DNA from: Puniceicoccales bacterium
Lineage (GTDB): Bacteria > Verrucomicrobiota > Verrucomicrobiia > Opitutales > JAIRLG01
Length of the DNA: 8,724 nucleotides
Assembly: GCA_031278595.1 (NCBI GenBank)
Contig: JAITKE010000063.1
Coordinates: 1 to 8,724, forward strand
Reading direction: 5' to 3'
Below, one piece after another: positions 1-4,743 of this stretch. The translations under genes were made by a program, and so were the position numbers. Every line of letters begins with the position of its first letter. The first letter of the stretch is position 1. The notes beneath the pieces were generated by a model. The model was not told the origin of the DNA. It was given only the letters and a program-made list of their open reading frames with translations, and made no database searches.

Positions 1-384
1 CGCCAGCGACTCCTCCGAATGCCCCGACGTGGAGCGGTACACGGCCCAGTCCTTGGCCTCCCCTCGGGCCCACAGGACGTACTCCGGCTGCCCCCCCTCG
101 CTTCGGCTGGACAGGACCAGCTGCGTCCCGCTGTCCAATATCTGGAAATCGTCCCCGACGTCATCGGGATGACAGGCCAGGCGATCCCAATCCCCCTGGA
201 GCCGCTGAAAGAGGCGTTCCTTCTCCTCCGCCAGCCGCAGCACCTCCCGCTGCCGGGACCAGCGGCCGGCCACGCGGGTCCAGGGCGGCAGGACGAGGAG
301 GATGAGGGTGAGCAGGAGGACGCTCACCACCAGCAGCTCCAGCAGCGAAAAGCCCGCCCGGCATCCCTGTCTCACGGAGGCCAT
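1..384 (-). CDS. type II secretion/type IV pilus-like pseudopilin, partial (3' end off window)
   Basis: Seen: the reading frame starts at ATG 384-382 and stays open for 128 codons to the window edge, so the C-terminus is missing. The N-terminus has a classic prepilin leader: short basic segment, Gly11, then FSLLELLVV, with Glu16 as the conserved +5 glutamate of the mature protein. A hydrophobic helix follows (about residues 12-35), then a soluble region with LFQRLQGDWDRL and a beta-rich LVLSSRSEGGQPEYVLWARG. Known: such leaders are cut after Gly and N-methylated by prepilin peptidase, and the subunits enter type II secretion or type IV pilus fibres across the inner membrane. Inference: the LxRLxxD-like segment and strand pattern resemble minor pseudopilins of the GspJ type, but the subclass is not certain. 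A GGTGGAG sits about 14 nt upstream of the ATG, rather far for a ribosome site. The 42-bp repeat array directly abuts the start. Confidence 0.85.
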   Translation of the reverse strand, partial: MASVRQGCRAGFSLLELLVVSVLLLTLILLVLPPWTRVAGRWSRQREVLRLAEEKERLFQRLQGDWDRLACHPDDVGDDFQILDSGTQLVLSSRSEGGQPEYVLWARGEAKDWAVYRSTSGHSEESLA

Positions 385-420
385 GGAAAAACAAAAGCTC
401 CACCCTTCCGCTGAAGAGCA

Positions 421-630
421 TTGCCGCTCAGGGAGTTGAAGATGTTCCTCCGCCGAAAGACGTCGCCGCTCATGGGGCGGAAAATAACCTCCCACCGAAA
501 GGCATCGCGGCTCACAGGGCCGAAGACGACCCTCTGCCGAAAGGTGTCGCCGCTCATGGGGCAGGAAACAATCCTCTGCCGAGGGACCGCATTCCTTCTG
601 GGGCCGAAAATGCCCTTCCGCCGAAAGACG
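421..630. repeat. 42-bp degenerate tandem repeat array, five full units
   Basis: Seen: five head-to-tail units at 421-462, 463-504, 505-546, 547-588 and 589-630, each exactly 42 bp with no indels but many substitutions. Conserved cores are CGCTCATGGGG and CTGCCGAAAG. A decayed half unit (about 400-420) links the array to the pseudopilin start. The period is 14 codons. On the minus strand a 95-codon frame (659-372) runs through the array and reads as 14-residue repeats of the form xFRxRxIFxPMSGD, where several differences are silent or I/V swaps. The plus strand is also open (421-639). Neither frame has a convincing ribosome site. Inference: an expanded intergenic repeat, or a small repeat protein overlapping the pseudopilin start; I favour the former. 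Confidence 0.8.
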
Positions 631-701
631 GGAGGCTGAAAATGAATTACCGATCCCATCGAATTCCAAAAACCCTGTGCGACTTGGGCCTCATCTTAGC
701 G
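631..701. other. short intergenic stretch between two repeat arrays
   Basis: This stretch separates the 42-bp array from the ~46-bp array. It has no recognisable gene, RNA or clear promoter. The minus-strand candidate ATG at 659-657 lies here, preceded only by a weak TTGGA. Confidence 0.4.
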
Positions 702-1012
702 AAAACCCATCCCCTTGTCTCGCTTAAAAATGGAGGAAGGAGAACTCAAAACCTACCTCCCTTTGTCTCGCCTAAGAATGGAGAGGAAATCTAAAAATTC
801 ATCTCCTCTTGGTTTTGTCTAAAAGCGGAGAGAGTGGATGTTCCGCCTAAAAACGAAGAAGGTGGTCAAAACCTACCTCCTCTGTTTTGCTTAAAAACGA
901 AAAAGGAAGATCTAAAAACCCAGTCCTTTCTTGTCTTGCTCAAAGACGAGGGGAGGGGCCAAAGAGTCCACTTCTCTCCGTTTCACCCAAAAACAAAGGG
1001 AGGGGAAATCCG
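702..1012. repeat. ~46-bp degenerate tandem repeat array with purine/pyrimidine-biased units
   Basis: Seen: successive units begin near 702, 748, 793, 868, 914 and 969, mostly 44-48 bp, with one insert of about 27 bp after the third. The pattern is AAAACCTACCTCC, then a pyrimidine-rich TGTCTCGCTTAAAAA, then a purine-rich GGAGGAAGGAG. The 13-mer AAAACCTACCTCC is exact at 748-760 and 868-880. Each unit joins a CCTCC-type block to a GGAGG-type block, so it can form a weak hairpin. The last unit merges with the FKBP terminator. The segment GATGTTCCGCCTAAAAACG (839-857) resembles GATGTTCCTCCGCCGAAAGACG in the 42-bp array, so the two arrays may share ancestry. Short open frames here look non-coding. 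Confidence 0.65.
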
Positions 1013-1026
1013 AGATTCCCCTCCCC
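988..1026 (-). terminator. intrinsic terminator of the FKBP gene
   Basis: Read on the minus strand, a hairpin of about 12 bp forms between GGGAGGGGAATC-type arms (plus-strand 998-1010 and 1014-1025) with a 3-nt loop, followed at once by TTTGTTTTT (997-989). It lies about 50 bp past the FKBP stop codon, the usual layout of a Rho-independent terminator. Confidence 0.85.
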
Positions 1027-1074
1027 GGGTGTGAGAAATTCTACCGAGCCCCTGCCTAATTCTGCCTCCGGGCT

Positions 1075-2181
1075 CTAGTCGGAGGTTGCCGGCCGCTCCG
1101 GGGCTCCGTCGAGTTCCGAGGACTCCCCCTCTTCGGAAGAACTGTCTGAGAATAGGGCCGAGCCGGACTCCTTCTCCGCTGAACCCTCCTTCTTTCCCTT
1201 CTCCTTCAGCGCCGTTTGGAGCGCCTCCAGGTCGAACTTCGGCTTCGGCGCGTCCTTGAAATCGACCAACTCCACCTCGAAGCAGAGCAGCGAGCCCGCC
1301 GGAATCTCCGGCAGATCATGATCCCCGTAGCCCAGGTCGGACGGGATCCACAGCTGCACCACCCCGCCTTTGGCCACCAGCGGCACCCCTTCGCTGAAGC
1401 CGGAAAACACGTGCCCCAGCGGGAAGGAGGCCGGGTCTCGACCCTTGGAGCTATCGAATACCTTCCCGTCGATGAGCTTTCCGGTGTAGTGGATCGTCAC
1501 CTCGTGCTCCGGGCCCGGATGCGCCCCCTCGCCCGCCTTAAGGATCTTGTAACGCAGGCCGCTATCCGTCTTCTTGACCTCTGGATCCTTGTCCAGGGTC
1601 TTGAGAAAATCCTCCGCCTTCTTCTTATTCTCCGCCGCCGTTTTCTTCGTAGCCTCCTCCCGAATCTTGGCCTGGGCCTCGGCCTTCTGCCGGAAGTAGG
1701 GCATCGCCTCCTTCATGGCCTCCGGATCCAGCTCGCCTCCCTCGGCAAAGCCCTCCACCACGCACCGGAGCTGCTCCGGCGTCAGGCCCAGCTCCTCGAA
1801 GCTCGACTGCTTGCGGATCAGCCGGCCCAAGGTCCGGCAGTGCCGGCATTCCTCCTCCCTCGTGAAGACTTTGGGCTTCTCGGCCTCCGGCTCGCCGGCG
1901 GAGGGGGTTTCCGACTTCGCCGCGGCGGTCTTCGGGGCCTCGGAAGCCGGCGATTCCTTCGGCTCGGCGGCCGACGGCGGCTCTGGTTTCGCAGCCACCG
2001 GCTCCTTTGGCTTTGCGCTTGACGGCGCCTCCGATTTCGCGGCCACCGGCTTCGGCGACTTCACCGCCGAGACGCTGGCGCTCGACGACGTTCCGGCCTT
2101 AGGCCTCTTGCCCGGCCCGGCGGCCAGGACGGTACTGGCTCCACAGCAGAGAGAAATTAAAATAGCCCACTTCTTTTCCAT
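1075..2181 (-). CDS. exported FKBP-type peptidyl-prolyl cis-trans isomerase (Mip/FkpA-like)
   Basis: Seen: 368 aa. Residues 1-20 are a Sec signal peptide (MEKK, hydrophobic core, likely cut at TVLA|A). Residues 21-105 are a Lys/Pro/Ala/Glu-rich linker with loose KPKEPVAAKPEPP-style repeats. Residues 106-195 are a helical segment matching the FKBP_N dimerisation region, with LTPEQL and a long charged helix. Residues 205-310 are the FKBP domain: DSGLRYKIL, Tyr232 in HYTG, FDSS at 242-245, LGYGD with Tyr285, and PAGSLLCFEVEL with Phe301. Residues 311-368 are a low-complexity acidic/Ser tail. Known: such proteins fold proline-containing proteins in the periplasm or on the outer membrane. The active-site position that is usually Trp reads GFSEG, so it is Phe here. 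Oddities: a CxxC (Cys112, Cys115) at the start of the FKBP_N region, and long linker and tail. No Shine-Dalgarno is visible before the ATG. The gene sits between two terminators, so it is probably monocistronic. Confidence 0.95.
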   Translation of the reverse strand: MEKKWAILISLCCGASTVLAAGPGKRPKAGTSSSASVSAVKSPKPVAAKSEAPSSAKPKEPVAAKPEPPSAAEPKESPASEAPKTAAAKSETPSAGEPEAEKPKVFTREEECRHCRTLGRLIRKQSSFEELGLTPEQLRCVVEGFAEGGELDPEAMKEAMPYFRQKAEAQAKIREEATKKTAAENKKKAEDFLKTLDKDPEVKKTDSGLRYKILKAGEGAHPGPEHEVTIHYTGKLIDGKVFDSSKGRDPASFPLGHVFSGFSEGVPLVAKGGVVQLWIPSDLGYGDHDLPEIPAGSLLCFEVELVDFKDAPKPKFDLEALQTALKEKGKKEGSAEKESGSALFSDSSSEEGESSELDGAPERPATSD

Positions 2182-2202
2182 AGCGGGAATCGGTTGTTGT
2201 GA

Positions 2203-2220
2203 ATTTTACCGGCAGGTAAA
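2203..2220 (-). promoter_or_regulatory. candidate FKBP promoter -10 with overlapping inverted repeat
   Basis: On the minus strand TAAAAT (2208-2203) is a possible -10, about 21 nt before the ATG. It overlaps a perfect inverted repeat TTTACC-GGCA-GGTAAA at 2205-2220, operator-like in size. No good -35 is seen because the upstream DNA is the T-tract of the preceding terminator. The string GTAAAATTC recurs before the rhomboid gene, which also lacks a Shine-Dalgarno. Confidence 0.35.
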
Positions 2221-2257
2221 GAAAAAAGAAGGGCGAGTTTTCAAAAAAAACTCCCCC
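2221..2257 (-). terminator. intrinsic terminator of the 150-aa/56-aa gene pair
   Basis: Read on the minus strand, GGG-c-GAGTTTT-type arms pair with one mismatch (plus 2231-2241 with 2247-2257), then run into TTCTTTTTTC (2230-2221). It lies about 45 bp beyond the stop of the 56-aa gene and just ahead of the FKBP promoter region. Confidence 0.8.
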
Positions 2258-2302
2258 TCCCGACCTGCGAACGCTACCGAAATAAATTCCTCGCCAAAAA
2301 TT

Positions 2303-2473
2303 CTAGGACACCGGCGCGGTCAGCGACCTGACGCGGGCGTGGACTTCCGCCACCTGGGCCTCCAGCTCCGGCGTCATCTTCCCCTTAAGTCGGAGCTCTT
2401 CCACCCCCTTATCAAACTCCCCAAGCGCCCGATCCACCTGTTCCTGTACCTTACTAGGCTCTTCCTCTGCCAT
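2303..2473 (-). CDS. small charged helical protein, 56 aa, unknown function
   Basis: Seen: ATG at 2473-2471, TAG at 2305-2303, 56 aa starting MAEEEPSKVQEQVDRALGEF and containing GVEELRLKGKMTPELEAQVAEVHARVRSL. It is acidic at the start and almost wholly helix-compatible, with heptad-like Val/Leu spacing and a MTPE turn in the middle, which suggests a short helical hairpin or coiled coil. A good AAGGATGA ribosome site lies about 9 nt upstream. It follows the 150-aa gene on the same strand with a 54-bp gap and no terminator between, and a clear terminator follows, so the two are probably co-transcribed. There is no signal peptide or membrane segment. Inference: size and shape fit a small structural subunit or chaperone-like partner of the upstream protein, but I do not recognise the family. 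Confidence 0.72.
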   Translation of the reverse strand: MAEEEPSKVQEQVDRALGEFDKGVEELRLKGKMTPELEAQVAEVHARVRSLTAPVS

Positions 2474-2527
2474 TTCGTCTCATCCTTTCTGTCTATGTCC
2501 TTGTTCTATCAGACCCACAAATGTTCA

Positions 2528-2980
2528 TCACTCCGGCACCGGCGGAGGGGCAACAGGAGCATTTGATACCGGCGATGAACTTGGTTCCTGCGGCGGGGAG
2601 CCTGCTATTGCTCCTACGGCAATACCCACCACCCTATTAAGTTCACTTACCCCTCGATCTGCGGCTGCACCAAGTATCTTTGAAAGCGCCTCCGAAAGCG
2701 CACCCAGTATCTTATCCAATAGCGGATACTTTTCTCTTACTCCATCCAACCAGGCCAAAAACTGACCAAGTTTTCCCGTAGAACCTCCACCGGAAACGGC
2801 ACCGCCGCCCTCCGCTGCGCCGGTCTGGACTGCTGGGGGCGTTTCCCCCATCTGCCCGGCTACTGAAGGATTCCCGCCTCCGCTTCCCACCCCACCAGGA
2901 TTTGGAGACGCACCCCCACCCAGTCCCGGTGAAAATACACTCTGGCTCCCGCCGAGCCCCCCAACGCTTCCATCACCCAT
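2528..2980 (-). CDS. Gly/Pro-rich protein with a central amphipathic/hydrophobic segment, 150 aa, unknown
   Basis: Seen: starts at ATG 2980-2978 behind a strong AAAGGAGGGG ribosome site with ideal spacing. Residues 1-69 are Gly/Ser/Pro-rich and presumably disordered (MGDGSVGGLGGSQ at the start). Residues 70-127 are helical: KLGQFLAWLDGVREKYPLLD, then ALSEALSKILGAAADRG, then a hydrophobic VVGIAVGAIAG that could insert in or lie on a membrane. Residues 128-150 are Pro/Ser-rich and end in PPPVPE. There is no Sec signal. It is the first gene of a two-gene unit with a good promoter. The MGDxGxVGG start resembles that of the 689-aa protein at 4744 (MGDPGRVGGGG), a possible shared N-terminal signal. 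Low-complexity N-termini without Sec signals are common among type III secreted proteins, but nothing here proves secretion. Confidence 0.75.
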   Translation of the reverse strand: MGDGSVGGLGGSQSVFSPGLGGGASPNPGGVGSGGGNPSVAGQMGETPPAVQTGAAEGGGAVSGGGSTGKLGQFLAWLDGVREKYPLLDKILGALSEALSKILGAAADRGVSELNRVVGIAVGAIAGSPPQEPSSSPVSNAPVAPPPVPE

Positions 2981-3021
2981 ATCACCCCTCCTTTCCTAAA
3001 AACTCCAAACCTCAGAGTTCC

Positions 3022-3049
3022 AGTTTACCGACCAAACGGCATTCGTCAA
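3022..3049 (-). promoter_or_regulatory. sigma70-type promoter for the 150-aa/56-aa unit
   Basis: On the minus strand TTGACG (3049-3044) and TAAACT (3027-3022) are separated by 16 bp, and the predicted start falls about 35 nt before the ATG at 2980. The -35 matches consensus at 5 of 6 positions and the -10 at 4 of 6. It lies between the tRNA-Glu 3' end and the gene. Confidence 0.55.
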
Positions 3050-3084
3050 GCCCTAACGTCCTCGCCCCAACACTTCCCATTCCC

Positions 3085-3162
<78 letters not shown>

Positions 3163-3254
3163 GGCGGCTCCTTTTCAGGTGAGGGATCGGCAAATTCTTG
3201 GCAAGTGCATTCTGGGGCGCCGGGGTGTGGCCTCGGCGGAGCCAACGCAGCCCA
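3163..3254. other. gap between tRNA-Glu and the origin region
   Basis: I see no gene here. It must hold the tRNA-Glu promoter on the minus strand, but no convincing -35/-10 pair stands out; TTGCCA near 3205-3200 is the best -35 candidate and has no good -10. Confidence 0.35.
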
Positions 3255-3278
3255 TTGTTCACAACTTATTCACATTAC

Positions 3279-3295
3279 CTCCCGGCCGTCGGGAG
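3279..3295. repeat. 6-bp-stem hairpin between DnaA boxes and the AT-rich block
   Basis: CTCCCG (3279-3284) pairs with CGGGAG (3290-3295) around a 5-nt loop, exactly at the edge of the AT-rich element. It is not followed by a T-run, so a terminator is unlikely. It may help set the boundary of unwinding. Confidence 0.5.
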
Positions 3296-3296
3296 T

Positions 3297-3337
3297 CTTA
3301 TAATAATATACATTAAATCTTATTAGTATTATTATGG
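3297..3337. other. AT-rich DNA unwinding element of the origin
   Basis: About 40 bp that are nearly all A/T, containing TTATAATAATATAC and TTATTAGTATTATTATGG, in an otherwise GC-rich window. The repeated TAA/ATT triplets on either strand could serve as DnaA-trio-like single-strand contacts, which is an inference. DnaA boxes flank it on both sides. Confidence 0.75.
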
Positions 3338-3400
3338 TCTGTGAATTTCTGAATAAGTCCAATAGGGCTAATATCCAGGCCCATTCCCGGGGTTTGGAGT

Positions 3401-3432
3401 TGTGAATAGTTTTGTGAACAAGCTGTGAATAA
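3401..3432 (-). promoter_or_regulatory. three phased minus-oriented DnaA boxes
   Basis: TGTGAATAG (3401-3409), TGTGAACAA (3413-3421) and TGTGAATAA (3424-3432) are head-to-tail with 12- and 11-bp steps, close to one helical turn. They face the opposite way to the 3461-3501 cluster. Confidence 0.8.
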
Positions 3433-3460
3433 AAAAGAACAAGTTCCCCTCCCGGTGGAC

Positions 3461-3501
3461 TTATTCACCGTTATTCACAACTTATTTCCGACTTATTCAC
3501 A
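3461..3501 (+). promoter_or_regulatory. phased plus-oriented DnaA box cluster
   Basis: TTATTCACC (3461), TTATTCACA (3471), a weak TTATTTCCG (3482) and TTATTCACA (3493) start 10, 11 and 11 bp apart. Regular one-turn spacing in a single orientation is what cooperative DnaA filament assembly needs. Confidence 0.8.
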
Positions 3502-3582
3502 GGAGGTTGTGAATAGAAAGGGCGCATTCTGAGCGGGATCTGGCTCTGGTGGCCTTGTTTTGGGCTGGTGTGGGTGTCCCGG

Positions 3583-3656
3583 GCGCCCCGGGATAGCCCT
3601 CGAAGAGGGCTTGAGCGGCTGCGCCGCTCGTTCGCGGAGCGAAGATCCCGGGGCGC
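3583..3656. repeat. 74-bp cloverleaf-like nested palindrome (element 1)
   Basis: Seen: a perfect 12-bp outer inverted repeat, GCGCCCCGGGAT (3583-3594) with ATCCCGGGGCGC (3645-3656), encloses three back-to-back perfect hairpins: AGCCCTC-gaa-GAGGGCT (3595-3611), GAGCGGC-tgc-GCCGCTC (3613-3629) and TTCGC-gga-GCGAA (3631-3643). Almost every base is paired. It lies 67 bp from the last DnaA box and 73 bp past the rhomboid stop. It is not a tRNA (12-bp stem, 3-nt loops, no T-loop consensus) and has no T-run. A REP/MITE-like palindrome, a structured 3' end for the rhomboid mRNA, or a folded single-strand DNA site beside the origin are all possible. Confidence 0.8.
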
Positions 3657-3728
3657 GGGGAGGCAGACCGGCAAGACCCCAAAGCCTGGCCGGCCGACGA
3701 AATTCTGGGGCTTGAGGCAGACACCGAC

Positions 3729-4388
3729 TCATCGACGTGGCCGCCGGAGGGAGAGGGTTTCCCGGCAGAAGAAATAGCCCGTGCCGGCGACGAGGCCGCC
3801 CAGGTGGGCGGAGTGGGCGATGGGAACGAGGCCCGGGAGCTCCAGGAGGAGAAAGCCGCCGATCTCGAGGGTGAAAAGAAGCCCGAGCAACGTCCTCAGT
3901 TGCAGGCGGATGGGGACGAAGAGGAGGAGCAGCCAGGAGCGCTGCTGGGGAAGGTCGAGGCAGGCGTAGGCCAGGAGCCCGGCGATGCCGGCCGAGGCGC
4001 CGATGAGACTGCACGGCAATGCCGGTTGGAGGCAGAGCCAGAAGCCAGCCCCGGCGAGGGCGGAGCCGAGGAAAATTCCTAGAAAATGCCCGGGCCCAAC
4101 CCGTTCCTCGACGAAGCGGCCGACGCCGTGCAGCAGGAGGCCATTGAGCAGCAGGTGGAGGCAGCCGCCATGGAGAAAGGCGTAGCTCAGGAGGGTCCAG
4201 ACGTAGCCGTGCCGAAGGGCGGAGGCCGAGAGCGCTGCGTAGTCTCCGAAAAAGTCCGAGCCGAACCAGACCCGGCCGACGTGCTGGAGGAGGAAGAGCC
4301 CGACCAGGAGCCGGAGGAGGCAGCGATGGGCCGCCACCCGCCCGAAAGGCCTGTAGCGCCCGAAACTTTTGCCGGTGCCGCGAAACAT
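3729..4388 (-). CDS. rhomboid-family intramembrane serine protease
   Basis: Seen: 219 aa, strongly hydrophobic with about six membrane segments. N-terminal half: LLRLLVGLFLLQHV, then LLSYAFLHGGCLHLLLNGLLLHG, which holds the rhomboid HxxxN (His78, Asn82). Catalytic Ser132 lies in GASAG (130-134) and catalytic His195 in AHSAHLGGLVAG. Known: rhomboids cut transmembrane or near-membrane segments of other membrane proteins through this Ser-His dyad; bacterial roles include quality control and release of signals. All key residues are present, so it should be active; the substrate is unknown. The ATG at 4388-4386 is chosen because an in-frame stop lies upstream at about 4420; no Shine-Dalgarno precedes it. 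The gene runs toward the origin, against its right-hand neighbours, and is flanked by two cloverleaf-like palindromes. A pair of direct repeats overlaps its likely promoter. Confidence 0.93.
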   Translation of the reverse strand: MFRGTGKSFGRYRPFGRVAAHRCLLRLLVGLFLLQHVGRVWFGSDFFGDYAALSASALRHGYVWTLLSYAFLHGGCLHLLLNGLLLHGVGRFVEERVGPGHFLGIFLGSALAGAGFWLCLQPALPCSLIGASAGIAGLLAYACLDLPQQRSWLLLLFVPIRLQLRTLLGLLFTLEIGGFLLLELPGLVPIAHSAHLGGLVAGTGYFFCRETLSLRRPRR

Positions 4389-4408
4389 GGGGGAGAAGAG
4401 AACGAATA

Positions 4409-4442
4409 CCCCGGAATTTTACAGAAAAATCCCCGGAATTTT
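4409..4442 (-). promoter_or_regulatory. rhomboid promoter region with two 12-bp direct repeats
   Basis: CCCCGGAATTTT occurs exactly at 4409-4420 and 4431-4442, start to start 22 bp, two helical turns. On the minus strand the first copy overlaps TAAAAT (4421-4416), a possible -10 about 27 nt before the rhomboid ATG, and the second lies near the -35 position. This is the layout of a two-site operator, but no regulator is identifiable. Confidence 0.45.
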
Positions 4443-4457
4443 TCCAGAAGCGGTGTT

Positions 4458-4576
4458 GGCGCGATGGCCGGTCACCGGCCGCGCGGCTCCGCTGCGCCAC
4501 CGGTGACCTCGGCCCGGCGCCCGCCCTCCGGAGCGGGCGCCGGGCCGCCTTTGCTCCGCAAAGGGGCCATCGCGCC
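4458..4576. repeat. 119-bp cloverleaf-like nested palindrome (element 2)
   Basis: Seen: a perfect 12-bp outer inverted repeat GGCGCGATGGCC (4458-4469) with GGCCATCGCGCC (4565-4576) encloses three hairpins: GGTCACCGG/CCGGTGACC (4470-4478, 4500-4508) with an inner GCGCGGC-tcc-GCTGCGC; a 14-bp perfect stem GGCCCGGCGCCCGC (4511-4524, 4533-4546); and CCTTTGC-tcc-GCAAAGG (4548-4564). The layout matches element 1 at 3583-3656, but the arm sequences differ. It lies between divergent genes, so it does not end either of them. A further GGCCATCGCGCC lies at 4651-4662 and a core CCATCGCG at 4586-4593. Confidence 0.8.
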
Positions 4577-4743
4577 CAAAAAGACCCATCGCGTAAAAAA
4601 ATCATTCGGCCGAAAAAATCATTTGTCCGTCTTGCGCTTCTCGCGCACCCGGCCATCGCGCCTCTCGCCCAGATTTTATCCCTCTCGGATTTTTCTCGTC
4701 AGGGCGGAGGAATTCATTATATTAGCCTGAAGAAATAGGGTTT
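4577..4743. other. intergenic DNA with short direct repeats upstream of the 689-aa gene
   Basis: AAAAAATCATT is repeated at 4596-4606 and 4613-4623, 17 bp apart, around a CGGCCG palindrome. CCATCGCG recurs twice. TATATT (4718-4723) is a possible -10 for the rightward gene, without a good -35. GGCGGAGG at 4704-4710 looks like a ribosome site but has no start codon at the right distance. No gene is seen. Confidence 0.4.

Larger units (their letters stand above)
3250..3520. other. oriC: candidate chromosomal replication origin (oriC)
   Basis: Seen: exact DnaA boxes TTATTCACA at 3266-3274 (+), 3424-3432 (-), 3471-3479 (+) and 3493-3501 (+). One-mismatch copies lie at 3255-3263 (+), 3348-3356 (-), 3401-3409 (-), 3461-3469 (+) and 3508-3516 (-); 3413-3421 (-) is the reverse complement of the 3255 box. 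An AT-rich block at 3297-3337 lies between the first box pair and the rest. Known: TTATNCACA is the bacterial DnaA box and clustered boxes beside an AT-rich unwinding element define oriC. Context: genes on the left run leftward and the large genes on the right run rightward, as expected for leading-strand genes diverging from an origin. No dnaA, dnaN or gidA lies in the window, so position rather than neighbours supports the call. A plasmid origin is less likely beside a tRNA and housekeeping genes with no rep gene. Confidence 0.85.

Noticed and set aside
421..1012. CRISPR array
   Set aside because: Units are directly adjacent and all degenerate, with no conserved repeat separated by unique spacers and no cas genes.
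1216..2022. 268-codon plus-strand frame opposite the FKBP gene
   Set aside because: Leu/Arg-rich antisense shadow of a clear FKBP protein; no ribosome site or family features.
3250..3520. plasmid or phage origin
   Set aside because: No rep, par or phage genes; a tRNA and ordinary cell genes adjoin, and gene orientation fits a chromosomal origin.
3583..3656. tRNA or tmRNA gene at the 74-bp cloverleaf
   Set aside because: The size is tRNA-like but the outer stem is 12 bp, the loops are 3 nt and there is no TTCGA T-loop or CCA end.
4458..4576. bidirectional terminator
   Set aside because: It lies between divergent gene starts, not gene ends, and the strong stems are not followed by T-runs.
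3493..4656. 387-codon minus-strand frame covering the rhomboid gene and both cloverleaf elements
   Set aside because: Arg/Pro/Leu-rich shadow of the GC-rich rhomboid gene in another frame; it reads through DnaA boxes and palindromes and shows no domain.
4086..4730. 214-codon acidic plus-strand frame opposite the rhomboid gene
   Set aside because: Antisense to a rhomboid with intact catalytic residues; the acidic composition is the expected complement of hydrophobic codons.
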